Below, one piece after another: positions 19,017-27,649 of a DNA stretch of 64,000 nt (positions are counted from its first letter, which is position 1; each line of letters begins with the position of its first letter). The stretch comes from a bacterium SCSIO 12643. Its GTDB lineage: Bacteria > Bacteroidota > Bacteroidia > Flavobacteriales_G > Salibacteraceae. Below the pieces are notes generated by a model. The model was not told the DNA's origin. It searched no databases and worked only from the letters and a program-made list of their open reading frames with translations. The translations under genes were made by a program, and so were the position numbers. The stretch spans positions 3,596,001 to 3,660,000 of the forward strand of contig CP073750.1 in assembly GCA_024398135.1 (NCBI GenBank), written 5' to 3'.

Positions 19017-19283
19017 ATGGCGAGTAGAAGATTTTTGAAAAAGGTAATTAATTCGCAAATTGCGGATGTAATTGATCATTGTTATGATGTTATTGCAGTA
19101 TCACCGGACAAAGAAGCAAAAATGAATGAGATCATTGATGCATCGGTGGAGTTGTATGATGACTTGATTGAAGCCGTAAATTCTTATAGATCAGCAGAGA
19201 ATAAGTCCGCTTATTTTTCTGAAATAGAAACGAAATTGGTTAAGGAAGTTGAGACTTTAAATCAAAAAGTAACAAGTTTATAG
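19017..19283 (+). CDS. Small conserved helical protein, unknown
   Basis: An 88-residue, largely alpha-helical cytosolic protein (MASRRFLKKVINSQIADVID, then coiled-coil-like helices ending VEVETLNQKVTSL-type heptads). I recall no named family. It begins 24 nt from the divergent methyltransferase start, so their promoters must overlap, and it is followed after 17 nt by another small gene, probably on the same mRNA. Confidence 0.6.
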   Translation: MASRRFLKKVINSQIADVIDHCYDVIAVSPDKEAKMNEIIDASVELYDDLIEAVNSYRSAENKSAYFSEIETKLVKEVETLNQKVTSL

Positions 19284-19300
19284 TTGCTTTAAACTAAAAA

Positions 19301-19525
19301 ATGAAAGGGAGTAGTGTTTTTTTGTTCAGCGTGATGGCTATTGTAATTGTATTACTGGGCTATTATAACTTTGAGCAACAAAACACTATCGAACTTTTAA
19401 ATGAAGAGATTCTCCAACAGGCGAGAAGAAGACATAACCTGATTCTGGAAAAGCATGTTTTGGAACAGAAGAACTTAGAGTTAATGGAAGCTGATTCTTT
19501 AAGCCAGACTAGTCAATCGCAATAA
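19301..19525 (+). CDS. Small single-pass membrane protein with coiled coil
   Basis: This 74-residue protein has one membrane helix (VFLFSVMAIVIVLLGYY, about 6-22) and a charged coiled-coil tail (LNEEILQQARRRHNLILEK). The layout resembles FtsB/FtsL-like or other small bitopic helper proteins, but no family call is possible. Its end overlaps the convergent response-regulator end by 17 nt. Confidence 0.5.
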   Translation: MKGSSVFLFSVMAIVIVLLGYYNFEQQNTIELLNEEILQQARRRHNLILEKHVLEQKNLELMEADSLSQTSQSQ

Positions 19526-19889
19526 ACCTTCTTGCGAATTCGATTATTTTTTCCGTTTTACTTTTATCTATTGGCTTAACCAGATATTCCTGAACAAAAG
19601 GATAGTCTAAGCATTCATTTTGATGTACTTCTAAGATAGAAGAACTCAACATAAAGGTTGGAGGTTCGAGTTGGTTTTCACCAAGTTTACGTAAGAAACC
19701 AATACCATCTAACTCAGGCATATGGTAATCCAAAATAATAATGAACTTCTCAGAACGGCTGGTTAATATCTCGTAACCCATTTTACCATTCTCAGCTGTG
19801 ATTATGGAACCTTTAAACCCTAATATCTCTAGATTTCTTTTTGCAAGCATTCTTGCAATAGGATCATCATCGATGATCAGAATATTCAT
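19509..19889 (-). CDS. Single-domain response regulator (CheY-like receiver)
   Basis: Starting at MNILIIDDDPIARML (ATG 19889) gives 126 residues forming just one receiver domain: the acidic pocket IDDDP near the N-terminus, the phospho-acceptor Asp in IIILDYHMPELDG, the Ser/Thr of FMLSSS, and the Lys of YLVKPIDKSK. There is no output domain, so it works as a CheY/Spo0F-like phosphorelay piece. A longer frame from 20021 adds a non-homologous hydrophobic stretch and is rejected. No histidine kinase is adjacent. Confidence 0.85.
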   Translation of the reverse strand: MNILIIDDDPIARMLAKRNLEILGFKGSIITAENGKMGYEILTSRSEKFIIILDYHMPELDGIGFLRKLGENQLEPPTFMLSSSILEVHQNECLDYPFVQEYLVKPIDKSKTEKIIEFARRFIAID

Positions 19890-19995
19890 TGAGGAGCATG
19901 AATTTATCATGATCCAAATATAGATTAGTATGCCAACATACAAGTCTATTATTGAGCTAAATAATAACCAAGGGTTGTTAATAAAGTTGGCATCA

Positions 19996-21063
19996 TTATT
20001 CTGGCATAAAGTAAATTCCAATCAATGTGAAAATACCAGCAATGGCATTATATTGGCTGAAGTCACCAGGTAATAAGATAATATAGGGAACAATGTTTCC
20101 CAGAACTACACTTCCTATCCAAAACAGGTTTTTATAATCGTATTTAAAGTTTCCTCTCAGTAAGTGAATTTTCTTAATTCTGGGTGCGTTAATAAAGTAT
20201 ACAATTATGGATAGGAAGAAATTGGCAAATAGTGTAAACAACATGGTGAGATATGAAAAATGTTGCCAACTTTCATCAATGTCAATAAAAAATCCTAAAA
20301 TACTGTAGGTCGAAGCACCCGCTAAAAAGCTAAGATTGAATAAGTAAACGGAACCTATATAAGATTTCCAAAATAGTTTCGTGTGCCCAAGGGCGGATAA
20401 AAAATTATGACTAATAGAAATAATAAACGCAACCAGTGAGGTGAGATAAAAGAATATTGTAGCTATGAAGCTCCAGTTTAACCAATTAGATAAAATATAG
20501 ATGACGATAAATAGTCCATATATAAGAAGCATATATGAGGACAATTTTATCCGTGTACTTTGGGATGAGTGATGTATGAAATTCTTAAAATGATGTAGGT
20601 TTTTAAATCCGGATAAAATGACAACGATAGAAGTTAACCATGCGATCAGGCTAATTAAAACACCTAGATTTAATGTATGATTTCTAATGGAAGCCAGATT
20701 GTAAATTGAGGCAGTAAACAGGAGCAAAAATACACCTGTTGAAATGGATTTGGTGAGTAGGTAGAGTGCGTGTTTATAATTGGGATCCTCGTGGGTATAA
20801 TCCTGTCTGTTTTCAGGAGTTGAAAGGGTGAAAAAGTCAAATAAGTTATTTTTTATTTTGCTAAAATAAAATTTAGATTTATATAAATTATCTAGTTTTA
20901 AGTGGTTTGTGTTTGTTTTTGTTGTGAGATATAGAGTGTTACTTTTTTTTGATTGAAAAGCCCATAGTCTATAAAAGAAAGACATAATTAGCGTTAAAAC
21001 ATTCGATTTCCTATATTGGAAATGAGCGTTTTTTTGAGCTTTAACGCTAATGTTTTGATTCAT
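19996..21063 (-). CDS. Polytopic membrane protein, unknown
   Basis: The 355-residue protein has a basic, low-complexity first 100 residues and then about eight predicted membrane helices from residue 110 on (for example STGVFLLLFTASIYNLAS, LLIYGLFIVIYILSNWL, NIVPYIILLPGDF). The spacing loosely resembles NrfD/DmsC-type quinol-interacting membrane anchors, but no cofactor partner genes are nearby, so this is not asserted. The true start may be the ATG at 20985 (MSFFYRLW), since the first 26 residues look like leader. Confidence 0.6.
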   Translation of the reverse strand: MNQNISVKAQKNAHFQYRKSNVLTLIMSFFYRLWAFQSKKSNTLYLTTKTNTNHLKLDNLYKSKFYFSKIKNNLFDFFTLSTPENRQDYTHEDPNYKHALYLLTKSISTGVFLLLFTASIYNLASIRNHTLNLGVLISLIAWLTSIVVILSGFKNLHHFKNFIHHSSQSTRIKLSSYMLLIYGLFIVIYILSNWLNWSFIATIFFYLTSLVAFIISISHNFLSALGHTKLFWKSYIGSVYLFNLSFLAGASTYSILGFFIDIDESWQHFSYLTMLFTLFANFFLSIIVYFINAPRIKKIHLLRGNFKYDYKNLFWIGSVVLGNIVPYIILLPGDFSQYNAIAGIFTLIGIYFMPE

Positions 21064-21111
21064 CTGATTGAAGTTAATTTGAATTCAAATTTGATGAAAT
21101 AAGGATTGATT

Positions 21112-21447
21112 TTATACCTGAATTCTTAAACAAGAAGCAGGGTCTTCATTATAAAAACGTTCAATGTCTTCCTGATTAATTCGAAGCGCCCATTCCATTT
21201 TATTTGTGGTCATGATTTCACTAAAAACGAATACGGTCTTGGGGGAATCTTCTGAAAGAACACATCTGTCAAAAACTTCCGGATCTGTAGAAATGAGAAT
21301 GAAGTCATTCTTCAAAGCATAGTTCCATACTTCTAAATCAGAGTAGTTGGAAAGTTGAGTTCCGGTAATATGTAGTGAACCTGGAAAAATATCAGAGATA
21401 CTATCTATAATTCGCTTAGAAATATTCTGGTCGATCAGTAATTTCAT
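21112..21447 (-). CDS. DUF5615 PIN-like putative toxin
   Basis: The 111 residues follow the DUF5615 pattern: KLLIDQNISKRIIDSI at the N-terminus with the first acidic residue, ITGTQLSNYSDLEVWNYA, and DFILISTDPEVFD, giving the acidic cluster of a PIN-like RNase fold. Such proteins usually pair with a DUF433 gene, as here, and are regarded as candidate toxin-antitoxin modules. The start lies 13 nt after the DUF433 stop on the same strand. Confidence 0.8.
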   Translation of the reverse strand: MKLLIDQNISKRIIDSISDIFPGSLHITGTQLSNYSDLEVWNYALKNDFILISTDPEVFDRCVLSEDSPKTVFVFSEIMTTNKMEWALRINQEDIERFYNEDPASCLRIQV

Positions 21448-21460
21448 TGGAAACGAGTAA

Positions 21461-21673
21461 TTACGAAGTAAAACTTAGTTTAAGTTCTCTGTTAGCAGCA
21501 AAAGATAAACAAGCGTTAATATGTTCTTCATTTAGTTCTGCGTAATCGTTAAGTATATCTGATTTAGACATTCCTGAAGCCAACCAGTTTAATACATCAT
21601 ACACAGTAATCCTCGTACCTTTAATAGTAGGTTTACCAAATCTTTTCTCCGGTTTAATCTCTATTAATTCCAT
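21461..21673 (-). CDS. DUF433 domain protein, putative antitoxin
   Basis: The 70-residue protein is a textbook DUF433 winged-helix domain: GKPTIKGTRITVYDVLNWLASGMS, continuing DILNDYAELNEEHINACLSFA. It should bind DNA and neutralise or regulate the DUF5615 protein encoded just downstream. The two genes form a tight unit with no visible chromosomal partner. Confidence 0.85.
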   Translation of the reverse strand: MELIEIKPEKRFGKPTIKGTRITVYDVLNWLASGMSKSDILNDYAELNEEHINACLSFAANRELKLSFTS

Positions 21674-21968
21674 ACGCTTTGTTTTATTATGAGTGGTGTA
21701 ACAAAGAAAGCCAAAATGTTGAGTTTTAAAGGGTAAAGAGGATATAATTTTTATACAATTTATTAACCATGTAAATAGGCTTAGTTTTAAATTGATTTAG
21801 TCAAGTGAAATAAATATAACACGGACTACATTGAGTTTTTGTGATATGTTAATCATTGATGGTCAAATCTTCTTTTTAATAAGACATTTTACTTAAAATA
21901 AATTCGGATTTTGAAAGAAAATAAGGTTTATTTGAATACCTGTTATCAGATCAATATTTATCAGAGAC

Positions 21969-23756
21969 TTGAAAAAGAATTTAAAAGAATATATACTTCT
22001 AGCACTGTCTGTTTTTAGTTTTAACCTATTGATATTTTCTCAGTTAAGTGTTTCTGATAGTGTGTTTGATGAGATTAAGGTACACGGAGCAGATATCGTA
22101 TTAACCGGAATATCTGAGCCTAAAGTACATTTTGACTCTTTAGATATTGCGGTGATTGATTTTGCAATTAAATACAGCAGAGAACATGGATTAAATGAGC
22201 ATTTAGCCAGATTATACATTCAAAAAGCGAAATTTAATTTAGAACAGGATAAAATATCAGAATGTATCTTTTATTGTTTAGAGGCTTTAGAATTGTGCAA
22301 AAGCTATAATATCTCGTTAGACTTAAAGAAATCTGCATATATCACTTTATCAAAAGGATTTCAGGAAATGGGTGCATTTGATGAATCCATTGGCCATAGG
22401 AATAGTTATTTAGAGCTTGCAAACGGGGAAGTTTGGGATGAAGAAATTTCTAATTCATTAAGTTTTATTGGGAATTTATATCTAAGAAAAAAGGATTATG
22501 ATTCAGCATATCATTTTTACGATAGGGCCAGGATATATTCCGAAAAATTTAATCAACAACGAAGTACTGCTGAAGCTTTAAATAACCTTGGGTTAACGGT
22601 ATACAAGATTCCGGAGTTTGATTCTGCAGCTAATTTCTTTGAAGCGGCTTTAAAAATATATAGGACAAAACACACACCGGAAGATAGTTTAAAAGTGGGA
22701 ATAATTACAGGTAATTTGGCCATTTGCTTTCATCTTAGAAATGAAAAAGAGAAAATAATTAGACTAGTGAATGAGCAAATTCAAATTACCAAAAGGTATA
22801 AAGATTATGACGCACTTTCTGTAGCTTATTTTGAAATGTGTAATACCTATTATAATCTTCAGGATTATAAGAAAACACAGATTTATTTAGATTCCGTATT
22901 GGCTACTAATCTGTTAAGAAAACAGAATGAAGCGGCCAAATTTCAAAGGTTAGGTATATATGGGTCTTATGGTCATATAACCAGGTTGTTGAGGGATTTT
23001 GATAAAACGATGTATTACCATGATTTGTATTATGCGATATATGATTCTTTATATGGAGCAAGTGTAACAGAGGAATTGGTGAAGAGTGTTACTCAATATA
23101 AAGTTTCAGGTATTAAAAGTGAATTAAAACTTAAAAAAGCACTTTTACAACAAAGTCAAGATGAGATAAAGGCGATGGAACAGGAGAAGAATTTATCCAC
23201 ATTAAAAGTAGTTTTTGGAAGTGTAACAGGGATATTATTATTAGCTATTGGAGGAATTGTTTTCAATAAAATGAAGTCTGAGCATAAAAGAAAACTTGAG
23301 ATAAAAGAACTTAACCAGCAAATTCTTGAAGCGACTGTAAAAAACAAAACAGATCGATTAACTCAGTCTGCATTGAGTATGACCAGAAAAGTTGATTTTT
23401 CAAAAGAATTAATTAGTAAACTATCTAAGATAAAGGGTATAGAACCAAAGGATTTATCTCCAATCAAAGTTTTTATATCAAATGAGTTTAGAATGGATGA
23501 ATCTTTTTTGGAAATGGAAAATTATATTGCTGAATTAAGTGAAGATTTCTTTTTGACGCTTAAAATTAAGTTCCCTGAATTGACAGAAAATGAAATTAAA
23601 CTGTGTGGTTTGATTCGTTTGGGGTTATCCAACAAAGAAATTGCGGTGATTAAAAACAACACACTGAATACTATAAAAGTAGCTAAGACGAGATTGAGCA
23701 AAAAACTGAACCTGGTTCCAGGGGCAAGTATTTTAGAGTTTTTAAAATCTATTTAG
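21969..23756 (+). CDS. TPR-transmembrane-LuxR HTH regulator
   Basis: The 595-residue protein starts at a TTG (21969) directly followed by a lysine-rich signal/anchor (MKKNLKEYILLALSVF); no in-frame ATG lies near enough upstream. TPR repeats fill about 60-390, a membrane helix (VVFGSVTGILLLAIGGIVF) spans about 412-430, a coiled coil follows, and the C-terminus is an HTH (FPELTENEIKLCGLIRLGLS, NKEIAVIKNNTLNTIKVAKT). Same architecture as the gene at the left edge. These regulators are common in Bacteroidota; target genes are unknown, though the T9SS protein gene at 23923 is convergent. Confidence 0.88.
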   Translation: MKKNLKEYILLALSVFSFNLLIFSQLSVSDSVFDEIKVHGADIVLTGISEPKVHFDSLDIAVIDFAIKYSREHGLNEHLARLYIQKAKFNLEQDKISECIFYCLEALELCKSYNISLDLKKSAYITLSKGFQEMGAFDESIGHRNSYLELANGEVWDEEISNSLSFIGNLYLRKKDYDSAYHFYDRARIYSEKFNQQRSTAEALNNLGLTVYKIPEFDSAANFFEAALKIYRTKHTPEDSLKVGIITGNLAICFHLRNEKEKIIRLVNEQIQITKRYKDYDALSVAYFEMCNTYYNLQDYKKTQIYLDSVLATNLLRKQNEAAKFQRLGIYGSYGHITRLLRDFDKTMYYHDLYYAIYDSLYGASVTEELVKSVTQYKVSGIKSELKLKKALLQQSQDEIKAMEQEKNLSTLKVVFGSVTGILLLAIGGIVFNKMKSEHKRKLEIKELNQQILEATVKNKTDRLTQSALSMTRKVDFSKELISKLSKIKGIEPKDLSPIKVFISNEFRMDESFLEMENYIAELSEDFFLTLKIKFPELTENEIKLCGLIRLGLSNKEIAVIKNNTLNTIKVAKTRLSKKLNLVPGASILEFLKSI

Positions 23757-23770
23757 ATCACATATAAAAA

Positions 23771-23804
23771 AGCCTCGAAGAATTTTTCTTCGAGGCTAGG
23801 TTTT
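23771..23804. terminator. Bidirectional intrinsic terminator
   Basis: The stem AGCCTCGAAGAA/TTCTTCGAGGCT with a short T-rich loop is preceded by an A-run and followed by GGTTTT. It ends the TPR/LuxR transcript and could also serve the convergent T9SS gene whose stop is at 23923. Confidence 0.85.
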
Positions 23805-23922
23805 AACAAATCTAAAAGCAATAAAAATGTACCTCTGTGATGATGTTATTTATTGATTATGAGGTTCCAGAGGTTGATTTGTTAAAAGAGGTTTAGATTA
23901 TGGATAAATAACCTCAATAGAT

Positions 23923-26900
23923 TTATTGAACAAGGATTTTGTAGATAGCTGTCTTTTCATCCTTTTGGACTTCCACAAAGTATATTCCTGGAGCAACATT
24001 CTCTAATGAGATTTCTTTAATCATTTCACCACTGATACTCTGGAAAGTATCATAATATAGGATAGAGCCATTCAAATGGATGACCTGAATCTCCATATTT
24101 GAATTTTGACCAGATTCTATGGAAATGTTAAACTGGCCGTTATTTGGATTAGGATATACTGATATTCCGGTCAATGGATCAATTTCAGAGATACTTACAA
24201 GTTTGCCATACCTCACTTGAGAGTCAACCATAAAATCATCAGTGCAACTATTATAAGCCGTTAATTTAACTGAGACAATAACAGAATCTGAATTTGTCCA
24301 GGGATAAATATGTATCGGGTGAATATCTGTAGATGTGGTTCCATCTCCAAACTCCCATAAATATGAAGTCGCATTTTGAGACGTATTGGTAAACGCCACT
24401 GTGTATGAAGAAGAGGAATCGGTGAAAGATGCGATTGGATTTAGAATTTCTGAAACAAAAACAGAATCAGATGAAATACAATTTTGATCGGTTACTGTTA
24501 CCGATACCATTCCCGGAGTATTTACAGAAAGTGTTTGATTTGTAGAACCATCATGCCATGCATAAGTACCCGTGATATTCGCATCAATGACCACATTTGA
24601 CCCTTCACAAAAAGTTGTAGAATCAACCAATGAAACATCTGTGCTTTGTGTAATCTGAATGGTATCCGCGGAGTGACACCCATTGGAATCAATAACAGAA
24701 ATGCTCACGGTTTGCGCTGAATCAACTGTTATTGATGAACTTGTTGATCCCGTACTCCATAAATAAGAACCATTATTGATGTTGGCAGCTAACTGTGCTG
24801 ATGTGCCTTCACATAAATTGGTGTCATTGATAACTACTGTTTCCTGCGCAATAATGTCAAAGTTTGCAGACCCTGTACCGCATAAACCAATGACACTAAT
24901 TTGTTGTGTGCCGTGTGTGGTAAAAACATGAGTTTTATTGGTGTCCACGTTATTCCAAATTACGGTATCAAAATAGAGTTGTGTCAATGTTAAAGTATCT
25001 CCGGTACACAAAGTATGGTTTAAGTTTTGGCCCAATACTGAAAGCGCCATAAACTCATCCGCTCCAATGCATGGAATCGCTTGACGTGCTTGTCCACTAA
25101 AGTCTGTATTGATTCCTAATATTGGTGAGCCTTTAGCATATAGATCAATAGTACAGACAAGTAATCTGGTTGTATCCGTATACACTGAATCGACACTTAT
25201 TGAATTGGCATCCAGTCCTGATGCAACTTGCCAATGATTAATGGAATCATGAGACGTTCCATTGATCCAGCCAACTCGACCGGTTGAATCAGGAACGCTT
25301 AGGTTGTTGTAGTCACATTCTGCTACAGATGATCCTGCAATTCGAATGGCGATACCTGAATTTCGAACCTGAACATTATTATTTTTCAAAGAGACATATC
25401 CAGGTCCGTTGATATTGATTCCTCTATTGGTAGAGTTTGTACCTGATTTATATATGGAATTGAATGTGTATGCGACAAACAAGTTATCGATAATGCTTAA
25501 TGCATTTGTCGATGCATTTGCAGGCATGTATATTCGGTTATTAGATACCTGAGTCATATTATTTAATGTCCCTCCAATACCATTGAATTTCATTCCTTCT
25601 TTTGGAAAGTGTGTACGACCTTCGATGTAATTATTTTTGTACGAACCTCCGAAATTGGCTTCAAATGAAAATGCGATACCCGATGGGTAGGTCGTATTAG
25701 AAAAGATATTATTCCTCTCAAATTGAATATCTTTTTGATTGGTAATAACGGCTCCATATGACCTTTGATGTCTAAACCTGTTTTGTGTAAAAACGTTACT
25801 ATCTGCCAGATTTCCTCCTGGAGCTTTAAATAGTATACCGTAAGAACCTCGCATGATCGTATTGTTAGTGAATTTCCAATGAGAATTGTCCCCAGTATTC
25901 ATGTATACTACCGCATTATTGGTGGTGGTATATGTAGTGGTGGTGGAGGTCAATAAGCAATTTTTAATGGTAATACTTTTATTAGAAGCACCTGCTGTGA
26001 CTAATGCTCTGGAATATGGTGCACCAAGAGCTTTTATAGCAATATTGTCAAATATGATGTTCGAAATATTTTTAAGCTTAACCACATAATTATTTCCGCT
26101 ATTTGATGGATTGTATTTGATTACAGCCTTTTGATTACCGTTTGGTTGCGTTCTAAAGGTCACTGTATTCGTATCCGAAATACCATGAATACCTGAAACT
26201 TCTATTTGCTCTGTATAATTGGTATCGTACACATCAAAGATAACTGGTCCACATACTCCATAGGTTTGCATGGCCTCAATTGCTTCTGTAAAATTATGAT
26301 AGTAACCAGTTCCTGGAGTAGGGTGGATACTATATGTGCCGGATAAAGAACTATGAATAATTTTGCTAATCGTGTCGTTAATATTCATGCTATCTACCCC
26401 CCCATTTGGGTTAGAGGTCCATACTTTAAGAACATCGTTATCAGAGAAGCCGCCAATAATGGTGCCTAGAGTTACAGTGTCATTATCAAATTGTGCAATA
26501 GATCCGTTCCATTGGAAAGCAGTTTGAAGAGTTCCATTAATAGACCAATTAATATCTACAGAATTCAAATTCGCTGTACCAGCATTATGGAGTTCTATTT
26601 TAACCAATGAATCCACTATACAATTTGGGAAAGTTGGATTAATTAATGACTGTACAGATGCATCGTTAGTGAAAATAGGCGTATTATCGATTCTTATGTT
26701 AGGTCTTTTATTCGTTAAAGAACCATTACCAAGCGAACACCCCACATCATTGTCTTTATATTTACCTCTAGACTTGTTTGCCGCATTAGAATATCTAACA
26801 CCAGTTGATGTACCCCATGAGGTATTGTCAAAGCATACTTCAACAATGATTCCATCACTACCATTCCAGTAAAATGGCGATTGAAATGAATATTGATTCC

Positions 26901-27294
26901 ATCCCAGAGTTGGAGTTATAGGAGTAGATGAACTATAGACAATAGTTGGATTTGCAGCCCACCCAACGGGTATTGTTGTCGTAGTATTGGGTACAGTAGA
27001 AAGTTTAATTGTAAATCCATTTAAAGGCACACCGCTGGCTGAACCCACATTAAAACCCAGACTCCAAATCATACCTGCTACAGCTCCATTATTTATGAGT
27101 TGTTGTCCTGTATATAAGTATTGGTGTCTTGCATCATGATAATACGTGCTATAAGGTGTTGCAACCGATGAAGTCGTGTTATTTGTTCCCCCTCCAATTG
27201 TTACATAATTCTGAGAGAATAGTGAATTGGAATTCATCCCTATGAATAGAATGAATAGCAATAATAATTTTTTCCAGGTTTTGTTTTTCTTCAT
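23923..27294 (-). CDS. Large secreted T9SS cargo with beta-helix and PKD domains
   Basis: The 1123-residue protein has a signal peptide (cleavage near SLFSQ). It continues with an N-terminal beta-sandwich (about 30-210), a right-handed parallel beta-helix region (about 340-680, NIIFDNIAIKALG-type rungs), Ig-like repeats with CxGxxxxLxA motifs, and a PKD domain (SYLWEFGDGTTSTDIHPIH). The end is a type A sorting domain: GISVYPNPNNGQFNISIE to VAPGIYFVEVQKDEKT. T9SS carries it to the cell surface or outside. Its role is probably adhesion or matrix binding; no catalytic motif is seen. Confidence 0.88.
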   Translation of the reverse strand: MKKNKTWKKLLLLFILFIGMNSNSLFSQNYVTIGGGTNNTTSSVATPYSTYYHDARHQYLYTGQQLINNGAVAGMIWSLGFNVGSASGVPLNGFTIKLSTVPNTTTTIPVGWAANPTIVYSSSTPITPTLGWNQYSFQSPFYWNGSDGIIVEVCFDNTSWGTSTGVRYSNAANKSRGKYKDNDVGCSLGNGSLTNKRPNIRIDNTPIFTNDASVQSLINPTFPNCIVDSLVKIELHNAGTANLNSVDINWSINGTLQTAFQWNGSIAQFDNDTVTLGTIIGGFSDNDVLKVWTSNPNGGVDSMNINDTISKIIHSSLSGTYSIHPTPGTGYYHNFTEAIEAMQTYGVCGPVIFDVYDTNYTEQIEVSGIHGISDTNTVTFRTQPNGNQKAVIKYNPSNSGNNYVVKLKNISNIIFDNIAIKALGAPYSRALVTAGASNKSITIKNCLLTSTTTTYTTTNNAVVYMNTGDNSHWKFTNNTIMRGSYGILFKAPGGNLADSNVFTQNRFRHQRSYGAVITNQKDIQFERNNIFSNTTYPSGIAFSFEANFGGSYKNNYIEGRTHFPKEGMKFNGIGGTLNNMTQVSNNRIYMPANASTNALSIIDNLFVAYTFNSIYKSGTNSTNRGININGPGYVSLKNNNVQVRNSGIAIRIAGSSVAECDYNNLSVPDSTGRVGWINGTSHDSINHWQVASGLDANSISVDSVYTDTTRLLVCTIDLYAKGSPILGINTDFSGQARQAIPCIGADEFMALSVLGQNLNHTLCTGDTLTLTQLYFDTVIWNNVDTNKTHVFTTHGTQQISVIGLCGTGSANFDIIAQETVVINDTNLCEGTSAQLAANINNGSYLWSTGSTSSSITVDSAQTVSISVIDSNGCHSADTIQITQSTDVSLVDSTTFCEGSNVVIDANITGTYAWHDGSTNQTLSVNTPGMVSVTVTDQNCISSDSVFVSEILNPIASFTDSSSSYTVAFTNTSQNATSYLWEFGDGTTSTDIHPIHIYPWTNSDSVIVSVKLTAYNSCTDDFMVDSQVRYGKLVSISEIDPLTGISVYPNPNNGQFNISIESGQNSNMEIQVIHLNGSILYYDTFQSISGEMIKEISLENVAPGIYFVEVQKDEKTAIYKILVQ

Positions 27295-27649
27295 ATTATA
27301 TCGAAATATTTAATTGTTTCTCTCAAATATATTGGGCGAGAATATGAATGAGGTTAAAAGTTTGGGTAAAAAACGAGGAGACGAAATTAGTTGCGTATGT
27401 CTTTGTTTTGACTCAAAATTATCTTTGGATTAAGACTCGTTTTTTTAAATGGAAAAGCGGTAAAAGCTTGATTTTATTGGCCTATAATGAGTGTTTTATT
27501 TAAGAGGGAAAACGAAGCAATAAAACTTTGTATGTGTATTGAAAATGAAGGTGGTATAATCATGCTTACCTATTGCTTACCATAGTAAAATTGAAAATAG
27601 ATGAAATGGAGGTGGATTTTTGATGAGGGCTTGAATAAAACGAAAAAGA
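27295..27649. other. Intergenic region without recognisable feature
   Basis: This 355-nt AT-rich gap separates two minus-strand genes, the T9SS cargo and the DnaE2-like polymerase. I see no open frame of note, no clear terminator, and no repeat shared with the rest of the window. It must contain the cargo promoter. Confidence 0.5.

Noticed and set aside
19889-20021. N-terminal extension of the response regulator
   Set aside because: It is hydrophobic and unlike receiver domains, and it overlaps the end of the neighbouring membrane protein gene.
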